Part shown: piece by piece, positions 35,532 to 49,880 of the stretch
How positions within the stretch are numbered: position 1 is the first letter of the stretch
Layout: every line of letters begins with the position of its first letter
Origin: Taenia hydatigena
Taxonomy: Eukaryota > Platyhelminthes > Cestoda > Cyclophyllidea > Taeniidae
Assembly: GCA_036345935.2 (NCBI GenBank)
Contig: JADWOT020000001.1
Location: forward strand, 28,200,353 to 28,264,352
Direction: 5' to 3'
Length of the DNA stretch: 64,000 nucleotides
Notes under the pieces: generated by a model
Told to the model about the DNA's origin: nothing
The model's input: the letters and a program-made list of their open reading frames with translations, nothing else
Database searches by the model: none
Program-made: the position numbers and the translations under genes

Positions 35532-35846
35532 CTACTCGTTTTGAGTGAATGAGGACCAAGTAAGGAAAGACGAACTCCGCACCTTTACACACCCTTGCGA
35601 ATGCTGCCTCCATAAGTTTTGAGACTCGATGAACTTTGTCCTCACAAGCATCCAGTGAAGATCACCTAAGCTAGTTTTCGTAATCTTCGCGGCCTTAGAG
35701 ATCCACTGGGCACAGTAGAGGCAAGAGAAAACAAGCATAAAAATCTTTCCCGCCTCACTGCTTGTCAGTAAGTAGCTCTCATGGTTTCGTCTGCAAGAAT
35801 GCCATGTGATGCCTGTGTTGACAACGCTCCAAGCGGCATCAATCAC
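35532..35846 (-). pseudogene. Open frame in the centre of block C, stop-containing in A and B
   Basis: A 104-codon minus frame (containing RRNHESYLLTSSEAGKIF and CLYCAQWISKAAKITKTSL) is open only in block C. In A (22694-22880) and B (31055-31245) the matching plus frame has TAG where C reads CAG, next to the same Trp. The sequence between copies is otherwise similar. It may be a 5' exon remnant of the family-M-like gene that starts downstream in B, or chance. No motif is recognised. Confidence 0.3.
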
Positions 35847-35939
35847 ATCACTTGAAAGCGAATTCTCGAAGCAATAAAATGAATGTATTGCTTAAAAGAG
35901 CTGTTCGTCTCTCCTTCTTGATCTTTACCCTCTTGCAAC

Positions 35940-36209
35940 ATGCAGAGTGTGAGCGGTTGGTACACAAAGCCTCATAGAATCCAATTGCTTGAGTCTGGCG
36001 CGATCGGGTTATTGAGAGCTGCTGCGCACGCAGTTCATTTTAAAATCCTAGTCTTCTTGCCGACGACAAACAAGGCAGTCACATCGCCGCAATATTCATG
36101 CCTCGGTGACTTTGCGGAGCTGCTATCAAAGGATAAAATAGTCTGCGTAGCCTTTTTCTGCACACACCGAAGCTGCGCATTGGTGAACTGCTGCTACCCT
36201 GCAACATAA
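35940..36209 (+). pseudogene. Family-M-like exon, block C
   Basis: An 89-codon plus frame is the inverted counterpart of 30680-30960. It has HRIQLLESGAIGLLRAAAH, a PTTNKAVTSPQ loop and a second hydrophobic stretch (VCVAFFCTHRSCALVNCC). It ends in TAA before the NLVT block, so the exon 3' end is altered. It is the longest open version of the left-arm exon. Confidence 0.4.
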
Positions 36210-38329
36210 TGATGTTAGAGTTGTTGCTGTCAATTTAAATTAAATTTGATACTGGTTTTCTTTCCTTATTTTGGTGTCTGGTTGCTCGTGCTTCTTACCT
36301 TTTATCTGCTTAAATTTGGCATAGTGGTGTGATTCAAATCAAGTTTCGCCCAACTCAAGTGCTAATTTTCATTACTTATTTTGGAAAGCATCGGGTAAAG
36401 GGGAATGGGATAAGCAATGGTGCTTTGGAGGTGGGTAGGTGAGTATGTGTGAGGAAAGCCATATTGACCTGTAGGAGGTGGTGAGGAAAAGGAAGCAGTA
36501 ATTGATGCGGATAATTCACTAGAACCACCAATATGCACAACAGTTGTCTCCTCCCAATTTCACTTCACCCCTTAGCATCGAACCGTCGTCTATCTCTCGC
36601 ACTACTTCAATGCCCTCGCACTCGATGACATCAGACCTCGCATAGAGTCGTCAAAATGAATTCTGTGACAAACCAGACAAAGGTGTTTGCCCAGATTGAA
36701 TGAATTCTCCAGCGGCTTTGTAATCCATTTCAACAAATTCTGAAGGATTTAACTCCTGCATTTTAGTAGTTGATGAGGCAGTGCCTGGTCGTACTATTTG
36801 CAGCAGACAGCCTCTCAGCGGTCCGGCTACCCGCAGTCAATTCAGCACCAAACTCTCGGGTGTTGACAAGGTGAATTATATTTCCATACCACTGGGAGCT
36901 GGTCAGAAAATGCAACACTGATAAATCTACTTTAAAAGCATTTAGGTTGCACTGGGGATGACTTGCCTAACAGAGGGATCAAGTGATCAGGACGGACGCC
37001 TCAAGACGAGAAGAGTGGACAATGGCTTACACTGGGTTCGCCTCAACGTCAAGCCATTCCATGGGCTACATTGAGCCACAGTTGCGTTGGAAGTATAGGC
37101 AGAATTGAGGGAACTCATAATATGCAACTTCATCACTATTGGGTGGTAAGGTAAACAAACCTCATGTTCTCAAATTTCACTGATGGTATCGACGCACTCC
37201 AGAGAACATTGACAAGGCAACACAATCGCTAGCTGTCGATCAGGCGGATTTTCAGTTGGCTTGCTGCTCTGACCAGTCACGCACACTCCAACTTGAGCGA
37301 CAGAATGTCAGGCTGTATAAAAACCCAACGAACTCTGGTAGAGAGCATTGTCCATCTAAGGTGTCAATCGCTATTTAATCATTATAATCATCAACTGATG
37401 TCAAGGGATAAGTGTCTTTGGGACTAATCGTCAGTTGGAGTTGGACTAGTCGGTCAGTCAGTCAACAATTTGTGAGGTAGCTAATTTAAAAATTTGATTC
37501 CTTTCTCACTTGGTTGCCAGCATGGCTAGCTGGTTGGGTGGACGCTTGTTATGAGCATGGCAAGTTGGCTGAATAGGCAAAAGAGGCTAGTGGTGAGCCG
37601 TCAGTGAATCAAGGCGCTGTGTATACGATTACAGCTGTGTGTGAAGTTTTCAATTTTGGTGGCATTATCCCTGTTGGTAGCAGGGTTGCTAGCATTCACC
37701 GTGGGAGGGGTAATGCACTGCGTTGCGTAGTTAGATCAGCTACAGGCACAGTCTCATGACCAACGAACTAGACTGCTGATCTGCAAGTTAACAGAGGAGG
37801 TGGCAATATCCTTACGCCATAGTCGACAACATTGACAACGTAAAGGCTGCAGGTATGGGTGACTAGGTATTGCTCCAACTAATGACGATGCCTCTCGTGC
37901 GGATTTGAGTGACACTACGCACTCAGTGATACAGCTGACTGGCCGACTGGCTGGCCAATCTGCAATCTCGGTTGGCCAGCCACACAGAATCGTTTTTCAG
38001 AGAAGGAACCTGCAAATAACTGCTGGTCTACCTTTGTTAACCACCTAGCTTGTCAGTTAAAAATAGCTTGCAACCCAGCCAACTAAAACATTATTTGATT
38101 TCCAGCAGAAGCCAGCCAATCAGAGGGGCTAGTAAATCTTGTTTGGAGTAATCTCTTTACTTTGTTGTTCACAGCAAACCATTTAAGACCTACGGGTGGC
38201 GTCAGTCGAGGCATTCACCAAATGGGACATTATCGTTAAGATGATTGCAAAGCCGGTGATCAGAGGAGATTCTTGGGCGACGAGCAATAGCACAAGGTCG
38301 TACCTCCATTCAGATCGTCGTTAAGGGCA

Positions 38330-38580
38330 GTGCCGAAGGTTCCACTGCTACGTCACCGTCACTACAGAGTTGCCATGTATGTAAGCTTGACTAAGTGGTC
38401 CTCAATGCTAGGTGAGAGGCATCTGACGAACACGCTCCCGGATACGGAGCAGTCGAAATCATCTTCCGTTGAGGGAGTAAAGCACTCTCTGAACCAGCAT
38501 AACCCTCATCGCACTCAACCCCTCATTGCATTACCAATGGGGAGTGCTACGTACCTGTTTTCACCCTACTCTTAAGAAAA
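38330..38580 (+). repeat. Dispersed 'SPYS' repeat, best open copy
   Basis: An 81-codon frame contains NQHNPHRTQPLIALPM and a terminal LFSPYS. Related text occurs at 15690-15850 and 60280-60400 (5' part), 15434-15600 and 60030-60205 (3' part, minus), 23260-23420, 31560-31720, 35220-35340 (minus), 39240-39440, 52440-52690 (minus) and 61506-61793 (minus, with NPHHSASLTASP..LLSPYS). The same short peptide pattern survives in several copies although most are broken. The product is unknown. Confidence 0.45.
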
Positions 38581-39239
38581 GGATAAAAGCCAAGGAGAAG
38601 AAAATTGGCGAGTAGACCCCACGCAGATAAGTAGGTGGTTGAGAATTGGGTAATCCGCTTAGCATGCCACACGAATGTCCTCTCTTGCTAACCTGCGTGG
38701 GTGTTAAGGCGTGTACCGCTCTTAACTGAAGTAGCCAAGTTGTGCTCCTTTGTTTACTCTCGTTCTTTGACAAATCGTAAAAGTGTATGATTGACTTGGC
38801 TTTTGTTTCAAAACGAGTAGATTGAGAGCAGGCAGACCCTTTGAAGGTGAGCTATTACCTCAGTGGTGAGAAGAAACTTGTCTGTGTTTGAGGAGTAGGA
38901 GGGAAAGGAGGAGTATAAAGCTGAATTGGCGCTCCTATCTCTCTCTTATTAAGAGGTGTCCACGTCAACTGCAAACACCATTAAAGGGTTGGTTTGCACA
39001 TAACCAAGCTAATGTTATTCATTTCAATTAAAACATGATGCTTGTCAATATGTGCTGATGCTAAAGATGGAGTTTAGCATGCCAAGCCTAAGTTGACTGC
39101 ACTGCAATAGCCCAGCGATTGGACGCTCACATGAGTAAAATGTTGCGAAAGGCAATTCCCTGTTCGACTATGCCACAATGTTCCTGAAATGCAAGAGTTG
39201 TAATGTGGCTGTCTTAGCACTTAGGGAAGCTAAAGCTGG

Positions 39240-39990
39240 AGAGATGAGTCGGTGTTTAGGGGCACGTAGCATTCTGCGAACAAACTTCTCGTTGCGGAAT
39301 CGCCATCATCTACCCTCGAGGGAGAAGTGTACTCTCTAATCCACCATATAACGCATTACTCTGCCTCGTTCGTGGCGCCACCAATGGAGAGCGCTTGCTA
39401 CTTGCTCTCACTCTACTTATTCTGAGGGAATAAATGCAACGCTTGTTAGTCAGTGATCCAGCCGACAAGTACTTTGCGAATCGACGAAATTTACTCGGGT
39501 ATGGATTAGCAGTGCAGAAAATTCTAAGGAGAAGCTTTTTTATCAATACTACTGTCCGCTTTCATGAACGCCTTGAATGCAACAGTTAATCACATTATCC
39601 TCTTTTCACTATATCCCTCTCTCTGTAGATCAATGACCATCCGGAGACCTAGCCTGTGACATGCTTCTGATAACAAGCGAGGCCCATTCGGCGTGTCAAC
39701 TAATGTTTTGCCATCCAAAATCACTCCAAAGGCATTACAACTGCTTTAACTGTCTCGTTGTTACCCTTTATGGGCCAAAAATGTGGTCTTAAGGTGACTA
39801 ATATTGCCACCCTTCGTGTAAGGACATCACTTCCGTCATTGTCGTCTGTACTTGCAGTCAGTTGATACGACGTTCCTCGTCGACTAGCAAACCAGCCACC
39901 CGATGGAATGGCCATGTCTCCGACGAACCGACTACCAGGTGTGACTGTGGCTACAAGTTAACCAGGTACTGCCAACATGCGTCTCTCCTT
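39240..39990. repeat. Dispersed repeat pieces related to 16.7-16.9 kb and the SPYS family
   Basis: The first part (to about 39440) follows the SPYS family on the plus strand. The second part (39790-39910) matches 16800-16895 (aaggacatcact, then gactagcaaaccag). A short tract near 39565 (catgaacgccttgaatgc) also occurs at 51646-51662. No gene is seen. Confidence 0.45.
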
Positions 39991-40029
39991 ATCCACTGAT
40001 GATTTAACATTAGCTTTGTCTGATTTCGC

Positions 40030-43000
40030 TTAAATGGAGGGTCAACAATGCCTTCGGTATGACACCAATCTTTAAATCAACCCCTAGGGTAGGGAGAAGG
40101 AGAATGTGGGGAGGAAGGACTATTTTAAGCGTCGACTCTCAACCACAGAATTAGCAGAAAATCCATCGAAGTCCTTCATGTCTTTTTCCGATTCTGAGTC
40201 GATGCCTTGTATTCGTATAAATCAAGAGCAGGGTAAAGGAGTCATGAAAAGGAGGCAGCAATAAATTGGCGAAGGATGAGGAGGAGGAAGGGTAAGCAGG
40301 CAGAAGATATAGTGAGATGAGGAGAGTGTTTACGCACAGGCATTTTACTTATCACCACTGCTTGCTAAAAAAATGTGCCGAGATTGATGGTGTTCTCATT
40401 TTAAGTGCTCAAAATGGCAGTGGCGCCAACGTCCATACCACTGACAGCTACCCGAGGAAAGAAACATGCCACCTAGAAGACGCGTGACGCTGTTCCACTC
40501 TTTGGCTAATTACCACGTCATGCACGGCTTCGCTGGCTTATTTGGCTAAAGTGGTGACCGCGATCAGCCATGGCAAACATTTCCAAGCCTCCAGACTCGA
40601 GTTGAAGCATCTCAACGTCTCACTTTTGCCACTTCGACTACCCACACGTGCATGTTTACAGAAAAGCGGGCAAAGGATTGCAAAACAACTGCTACAGCAT
40701 AGCAGCTTGAGCAAAAGATAGAGTTAGAACTGCTATGCAACATTTGTTATGTGAGTTAAGCAGGAGGAGGGAAAGAGGACAGTGCATTTATGTATAAGGG
40801 TGAGTGGATGACTGACCTCCCACTCACCTGCCCATTCACAATTAGTCAGAACAAAGACAAGGCAGCAGAGCTGACAACTGAGTCTCTAGTGGTCGGACAG
40901 ATTTAATTTTAAGTAGGTGTGGAGCTTATCACGCTTTACAAATCTCATTGACGCCTCAACCAAGACGCCTAGAGGTGAACATTTACTGGACTCATCTTTT
41001 GGATGCGCAATGAGAGCGGAACTACAACCAGCAGAGATGCAAGTGATCGCGAACTCGAATGTGTAGTTGTGCTTCTCAGCAACCAATCCGCAACCACTTG
41101 AACCGCAGATTGGATTCGGGTAACTGCTGTCAGTCTAATAAACCGACCACGTCCTTAGTTGCTTATGTTGATCGCAATTAATGCATCTGTGGCAGGTCCT
41201 TATCTAATAAAGGCCTGTGACACGTACATGTGACACAAAGGAATAATTACCCATCGCAAGTGACAATAATCACTAATTTTGAAAATCGGTCAGATTTACT
41301 ACAGGATGGAAAAGAGATTGGTTAAATTCTATTGCAAAACATTTAATACTTGAAAGCTAATATGTTTGAACATATGGGTCTGCTTCCACCGCGAAGGAAA
41401 ATAACAAGTAACTAAGTGGTTTGGCAATACGGGGGCGCTTCTAGTGTTTCGAACGGTGCTTAGAATGTAGTAATAACCTAAAACCGAAACAAATCTAATT
41501 CGGCGCTCACATATTTAAACACGTCAGAGATCGGTGCCATCGCACGTCATCTCTCGACGCTGAGGGCTCTAAGATACTGTGGCTCACAATTGGACCGTCT
41601 CCTCTGGCCAGCTGTCAACCACTTAGGGACTCATTCTGACTCCTTTGCACATTTCTGTGCAATGTGGAATGAGTATCTGGTTAGGCGGTGGGAGAGGTCT
41701 TGACCACGCAAACACACTCCCACATCAAAGCAGTCGGAGGTGCTAATTTCTAATCGTGGACACTATGAAGCTGGAACTGCCACGAGGACATCACCAGGGG
41801 TGGATGTAGATGGTAGCTTTGATGCAAATCACAGTCGTCTTCCCTCTAGTCTACAATCCGCAGACGTCATTGCAATGAGTATGGGGGAGTTCCACTCAAA
41901 ACTCATGCCTTCTCAGACATGCCTCCTTCCTCCACCGGGCTTTCGAGATTGCCCTATTTTGTCGTTCTAGTGCCCCTCTCTTCTAACTACCGCATCATAG
42001 GAGCAGCCAGCTACGACATTGCACGTTCATAAGTGAAGTAATTCTTCTATTCGGATTCATCACGATAATGAAAAAAAATGTAGAAATCGAAATTAAGTAC
42101 AATCGCTTTTTATACATGGGTTCTGGACGGTTCCTATATAATTAAATATTTATACATTGGAATCATGCCAGTTTTTTGGGCTCTAAGTTTCGCCTGGTCT
42201 GAATTTTAGTCTTTTTGACTTCTGCTCTTTTCACTAGCGAAGGTCAAAGAAAGATTTGCGCTGTGAAGAGTGTATTGAACACGAAAACAGAGAACTAGAA
42301 AGGATCACCTAGTCAAGCATTTTGCTTGAACTCCACTTTTAAGTGCAGACCAAATGGTCGAGCGGAGTAACCACCCCAAAAGTGCTCCAAGACTAACAAT
42401 AAAATATTATATACAGGAACAACAAGTAAAATTTAGGATAACTTTGTTTGTGTCAAAAGATGAGAAGGTAAAACGCTGAATTTTGCAATTTGCTTCGTTG
42501 ACCAGACGCAGGAATGGGCAAACGCACAAAGTGAACTTGGTGGACTTGGATTCTGTTTAGGACTGGTCCCCAATGTGTTGATGAGGTCTTTTTCTCTTTG
42601 CTTGCTCCATAGCTTGTCATCTACTTCGATTCATTACCACCTCACCTAATGTGATCGGCACAACTCAGAGCACAATGACGAGTATTGCATTTGAACAGGC
42701 GGAGACATCAAAGAAATTGTGACTAGGCGACTTGCGGTAATTGACAGCATGCTCACACCCATTCATCGCACTTTGTCTTCAAAGGAGCCTCCGCCACACC
42801 CGAATTGGGTGAAGCCACTCAAGGGGCAAAAATGTCAGAAGAAATGACTAAACAGAACCGGGTATTTAGAGTTTTTGTGTCGACAGTCATCGCATTCAAC
42901 TACCAGTGCGCTGGTTTAAGGAATGAAAGTAGGGCGCATGGGCGGCTGTGTCTAAGGTTTGTGCAATAAGTCAACTCTCCTGATGGACTGCAAGTAGCTA

Positions 43001-45585
43001 GAATGGGCTAGTCAAGATCACAATTTGGCTTGACAGAGGGACTACGAAGGTTGAGCGAAAGAGCGACGAGGTCGGTCCTATGCGCAAGTCATGAACCATC
43101 GCCTTCCTATGCAGTCTTGCAATAATGAACCACATCCTTCCGCACCATTCAGTGCAATTAAGTGCGCTATCATGAACTATCCTTGAGGCACGCATTGCTT
43201 ATTTGTCTCTTGAACTACCGACGAAAATCAGGAGTGAGAGCTTCACACCTGATCAAGTAAGTCCCTCTCCGCCTAGGTAAGACATGACCAGGTATTTAGT
43301 AGTGATGAATTCAGAGGTTCTGTTGTACCCAATCCTAGTTCTACAGCCTCTTAATTCTTTCACTTCTCAACCACTTAGGCTTAATTTAGTCCTCAAATGA
43401 AGCTGCGGTCCCTAACAGCAAAGGCAAAGTAGGTGCATTCATTAAACTTAAGCGACTCTTATGAAAAAGATCCTTAATGCGGCGCCTCTGTAGATTTTCG
43501 CTGTGTTATGCAAGAAAAAATCTTGGCTAAGTTTTGATTTTGACACCTGGCAGAGGTGGCTTAAGCACGAGTATTTGGTGAACACAAAAGTGGCGTTTGG
43601 AAACATTGGTGTAAGGGGATATGAATGATGGCAATTTGAACGATACCAACAGTAGCACAAGAATAGAAAGGGATTTGAAGACCCATTAGGGTTGCGGAGA
43701 AATTTTACACTGTAGAGACTAGGCATGTCTCGTAGTATCTTCATTACTCCAATTTCTGTTCTACTAGGGACTTTGGATTAAAGGCATGCAAAAAGCCTTT
43801 GTCCGTCTAAGACTAACAGCCGATGCGGTGCTGTTTATGGCATTCAGATTTGTCACAGGGATTAAACAAGCCACGTCGGATTGCACGATTGCTATCATCG
43901 AGGTGAGTGGTGGCTTGATGCGAGACGATGCGCTTCCGTGTACGCATTGAAAGATGGTGATGACATCACCCCGATCAATCAGCTCGGGATGAGATTCTAT
44001 CTGGTTATAAGTAACCTGAAACCTATCGTCAAATTCAACGATTAAATGCAAAGTGGGTATTTATCATTGGCTAGCGACTCATTCATCATTCAGCCGCGGA
44101 ATGGGAAACTGTTAAGTCGTTGCATCCGGTTAATTCTATGAATTTAGAGTTCCTACGCGCATATCTACCACGACGAATTTCATTTTACTTACCATTCACT
44201 TTTGACACCATCCAATCCCTTTCTTTAGCCCTTTTTGTGCTTTCAGTTCTCTTGAATTTATGTAACTACCATTCCTGACACGCATCAGCATCAATGTAAT
44301 CGAAGTCTTCTCATCTATTCCTTTTTTTATTCTGATCGGCTCTAAGTAGCAATTCCGTTCGGAACTATTTTTAGTGATTATTCAATTTCCATTCACCTTA
44401 TAGTCATCCGACCTTCACTGAATCTAGGATTAAGGCACACACTCATTGGGTCCATCCATGCACTAATCCGTTCCTGACCTGGGTCTTCCCATAAACCCGC
44501 GAAGTCAAGGTCAACGAACGATGACCCGCTCCTTACAAAACTGCCCGCTTCTACCACTTTATTCAAATTGTTTCTCATTTTCTGAGGTGTCTTTTTATGC
44601 TAGACTGGAAGGTGAATGCGTTCCTTATCAAAACTTTGTGCTATCTTTCAATCAGCGCACTTTCTGAATGTCGCTAACTTTTTATTGTCTGTCATTCTTT
44701 GTGTCACTTGATTTGCTCCATGGTGGCATGAAATCAAGACCGTTTTATTTTATCTTAAAGCAAAATAAATTATTGTTTGCCCTTGTTAACCCAAAAGAAC
44801 TTATGAGTTAAAAGTGAAGATTGAGGCCCTCCTTTGCTTGTGCGTTAATGCTTCTCCAGCCCAGTAGCTATGAAGGAGCTCATGACTAGCGGATTGGGAA
44901 TGTGCTCGGAATGTCGCGATGCTTGTAAGGTTACTTAATTTACAGGGCCGCATCACGCCTACATAGTAACTCATGACATAAAGAGGAACGTAAGAGGACA
45001 GAAAGTTCAGCTCTACATCTTATATCTTGCTTTAACTTCTTCGAGGGTTAAAGACCTGAGACCAGCAGATGGGTCGCTGGATCAATGCATGCTTAGGACA
45101 GTGGGCAAAAATGCCATAGTGGAGCATTATGAATGGATTATTAAAAAATAACGCTTACTGTCGGAACACAAAAGGGCTAAAGAGCACAATAGAATCACAG
45201 AAATAATCGCTCCTGGCCCCTTTGTCCTGTCCTTCCTGATGCGATAGGTGCTTGCCCAATCGGGTGTGTAGCGCTTGTTCCTGATTTTGTCGGTAGAAAA
45301 AAGGACAACAAAACAAAGTGTGCCCTGAGGGCAGACTTTAGCTGTCACCCTTAAATGAACTAAGCAAATGCGAAAAAATGAACATTGTATTTTTGAGCGA
45401 CTCCATGAAGAGATTATGGTTCATGACTCGCAAGCAGAGCCGAGTATGTAGCTGCTCTTATTCGGTCTGTGTGCTCACTCTCTGATGTCAAATTGTGCTC
45501 CTTCACTCTTACAACTGTTAACAACTAGCTGAAAGCTTAGGCATTGTCACCTTTGCGTTTTAGCTTGTTTTCTTGCCCTAAAGCA
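40030..45585. other. Low-repeat stretch without recognised gene
   Basis: This is the longest part without clear repeat partners in the window. Minus frames at 43448-43744 (98 codons) and 43764-44051 (95 codons) lie close together but show no known motif; nothing supports joining them. A plus frame at 41740-41970 is similarly anonymous. I see no tRNA, rRNA or satellite. Confidence 0.4.
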
Positions 45586-45873
45586 TTAGCGGTTGAATGC
45601 ATGACTGCTGACACGAAGAATGTAATTGTCTGACTCTGTCAAGCCAAACGACACGTGACTCCTCTTGTGTCTGTTATCGGTTCTTGAGTGGCTCCACCTA
45701 ATTTGGGTGTGACGGAGGAGCCTTAAAAAGTAGGGCACAATAACTCTGGTGTAGGTTTGCGTTCCATTACCACAAACTGTGCTCAAAGATGCGTCATTCA
45801 CTGAGCGTGGTCGCAAGAAGTTAAGGTGAATGATAAGCAAGGTTGTTAAGGCTGTTTTAATTCTCGCAGCCAT
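45586..45873 (-). CDS. Small hypothetical protein, possible signal peptide
   Basis: A 95-codon minus frame starts MAARIKTALTTLLIIHLNF, which could be a short signal peptide (a basic start, then a hydrophobic core), followed by a basic, Ser-rich mature part. A TATAAAAGG lies at 45897-45905. It is so close to the ATG (about 24 nt) that an mRNA starting at the usual distance would have almost no leader, which weakens the case. No paralogue is present in the window and no motif is recognised. It could be chance. Confidence 0.15.
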   Translation of the reverse strand: MAARIKTALTTLLIIHLNFLRPRSVNDASLSTVCGNGTQTYTRVIVPYFLRLLRHTQIRWSHSRTDNRHKRSHVSFGLTESDNYILRVSSHAFNR

Positions 45874-46484
45874 TTTCCTTCACTTCATGGAGAACACCTT
45901 TTATACGAAATAACCTTCATGCATTTCAATGCTTTCGAAACTTCTGAAACTTTGAGTTACGATTCTTAACTCCTTACAGGATTCCACAGAGGCGGTAATC
46001 ATTTTAAAACACGGCATGGTCACCATTTGAATACAAGCTGTCTGAGGCAAACCGTGACATTTGACCCATATTGGCTAGTATCTTAATACTACCGTAAGGC
46101 ACCCAAACAATGCGTTCCAATTAAATTTTGGATAATTGCGCACTTGAAATTAATTTCATTGACTTTCGCCGCAAAAGCTCAACTCACTGTCCACGAATGT
46201 AATCATATCCCTGAGTAAGGAGCTAACTTGTTGTTGCAGTGAGTAAGGTGTCCTTGCATCCTGCTGTGCTACGACTTTTCCAATTCGCTTTCCAGTTCAA
46301 ATAGTTCATGTCTATGTCAGTAAAGGTAATGAGACATCAGAATATTAATTGTCAGGAGTCACTATATTGTTGCTGCTCAAATGACACATTTATTTCACAC
46401 ACACACAAACACACGTTAACACGGAGCTGTCGCCACTGCTTGCGTCAGTACTCACATCAAAGATGTGCTCACACAGGGGCACGC

Positions 46485-46489
46485 ATTGG
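46485..46489 (+). promoter_or_regulatory. Inverted CCAAT box candidate
   Basis: ATTGG (CCAAT on the minus strand) lies about 136 bp upstream of the TATA element of the HSP70 fragment. The pairing is typical of many animal promoters, but a five-base match is weak evidence alone. Confidence 0.2.
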
Positions 46490-46620
46490 CTGTCAGCCCT
46501 TCGAGTGTGCAGTCGTCAGCTAATAAGAAGCTTGAGGCAGTGGTAAGTGCTGGTTAAATGATGGCATCCGAGTAGTTAGCGCACACCGTAGATAGGTTCA
46601 CCGTGATCCATTGTAGCTGA

Positions 46621-46629
46621 TATAAAGGG
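46621..46629 (+). promoter_or_regulatory. TATA box of the HSP70 fragment
   Basis: TATAAAGGG lies 76 bp upstream of the HSP70 ATG. Initiation about 30 bp downstream would give a leader of roughly 45 nt. I found no convincing heat-shock element (alternating nGAAn units) within 400 bp upstream. A retained promoter would point to a DNA-level copy rather than a retrocopy. Confidence 0.45.
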
Positions 46630-46696
46630 CTGTAAAGACTGTGAAGATCATCTTCATTAGACTAGAAGTGTTACCGTCTGTGCATTTCGCGAGAGA

Positions 46697-48329
<1,633 letters not shown>

Positions 48330-49140
48330 GGGTCACTCGCCTCGTCTCTTTTCCCCCTCTCCATAACCATCTTCCCCACAGCCCATGGCATGATTGTATC
48401 GTGTTGACAGAGTTTTGTCATGGCAATCCCTTCTTTTCGCCTTCTATGTGGGCAGGATGGAGTGGATGGTAATAAGACGAACATTGGTGGACTGAGTAGG
48501 TGGGTGTGAGAGGCGCCACCACATTAAAATATTGGTCAACGATGTCAATTTTAGTGAGAAATGAGTGAACAGGGTTGTCAGCGACCCAGCTTACAGACTA
48601 TGCGACAGGCAATCGGTAATATGGCAACTTGATGGGCATACACATACCTGAAGTGCTCTTTCCACCTCACATCTCGCATTGCCTCTCCTTCTAGCATCGG
48701 CTGCCATGATATTCTAATGCTTCAAACCTTGCATAAGGCCGCCGAATCTGTGCAATGACAAGTTGAAATAGAGCAATCGGCCAGCCATCGAATGAGCATA
48801 AACACAAAGGAGTGGCTGAGCCATAGCTTAGCAATGACCAGGACGCACTCTCTCGCACTCAACGATTCGCAAGAGTAATCCCTCCCACACCGCAACAACG
48901 GCTACGGTTTGATAACGAATGCAAACAGGTCTGATAATGGATGAGTAGACTCATTCACAAAATCATTTCCACGCCATCCTTTCCACCCTGCCGTGAGTAG
49001 CCAGGATATGAGTTCGCCTCACTGGGCCAATGCAAGATGTCAGATAATAATTGTGAGATCAAATAACTCACTTTTAGCAGTACCAAATTTTAATAGCCAA
49101 AGCAGCTCTAAGTAAGCACATCACAATCTCAGTTGCATAT
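48330..49140. repeat. 3' flank of family M copy M2, duplicated at 7215-8440
   Basis: Homology to the 7.2-8.1 kb flank continues with many indels to about 49060 and again near 49118-49200. The AT microsatellite of the 8.2 kb copy is absent here. No gene is seen. Confidence 0.65.
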
Positions 49141-49639
49141 AAATTCGGTGCTTAAAATATTTGCGCTATAATATGTATTGTTGCATTTGTCATTATGCGC
49201 GGCATCGCTCACCCACTAGTGCGGTCTCGTAAAGTTTAATACAAGCATAAAATGGAATTACTTATGTTTTTGAATGCGTTACTCTTATCATTCAAATCAT
49301 TCCTTGTTTTTAATTATCGTTTTCATGACCACAATTGACGCTTTGCTCTAAGGTGACGACGCGGTGGTCTGACTGACATTTCTGCTGGCTCAACGTCTCC
49401 TCTTGAGGTGATGGCGATTTCTCTCATCGAATCATTGTTATGGACGCACAAAAGGGCTACCAAGTTCGTGTTTGTACTAATTGCTGTAGTGCTACAATTT
49501 GAAGCATTTTGTTTGGTAAGTTTAAACTTACGCGTCCCAATTATGCTATTAGTTAGTGTGGGTAGCTGCTGCAGATGAGTCGACCTTACCAAGTTGAGGC
49601 TGACTGGATGCAGTTGTCATGCAAACAACACCATCAATG

Positions 49640-49880
49640 CGAGTTGATGAGGAAGAGATGACGTTGCAAAGCTAGTTGCGTTCTGGTCCACTGAGGCCGA
49701 CGGCAGCTTCTGTCGATGTCGTCTGCACGGTCTCGCCTCTACTCCAACTGAGCACCAGTGGTGATCTTCCGCATTACCTTTCCTCGTCATCAGATGCACA
49801 AGGTGGCGTAATGATTGGCCAAGTAGGGAGGGAGTGAAGCTCATCGCTTGCTCCAATTGAGCAGTGCGAAGCTAACGTAC
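49640..49880 (-). pseudogene. Family M copy M5, degenerate
   Basis: On the minus strand, a short LRTALLNW-like piece of exon 1 (about 49850-49880) is followed by exon 2 text (WCSVGVEARPCRRHRQKLP, then SASVDQNATSFATSSLP). The exon 1 end, the 41-nt intron and exons 3-4 are missing, as in its counterpart M4. Confidence 0.45.

Larger units (their letters stand above)
34690..37640. repeat. Block C: inverted copy of block B/A
   Basis: Positions 34690-37480 are the reverse complement of about 29710-32170. The match then continues to 37640 against block A (20985-21145), where B is truncated. C keeps the ~300 bp segment missing from B (36430-36760). At its left end it lacks about 24 bp relative to B (near 34733). 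B and C form a long inverted pair with about 2.5 kb between them. Confidence 0.7.

Noticed and set aside
43448..44051. Two adjacent minus frames as one gene with a small gap
   Set aside because: The gap contains a stop, no splice sites of matching phase were found and neither frame has a recognisable motif or paralogue.
45586..45905. Confident small secreted-protein gene with TATA box
   Set aside because: The TATA element is too close to the ATG for a normal leader and no other evidence exists; kept only as a low-confidence feature.
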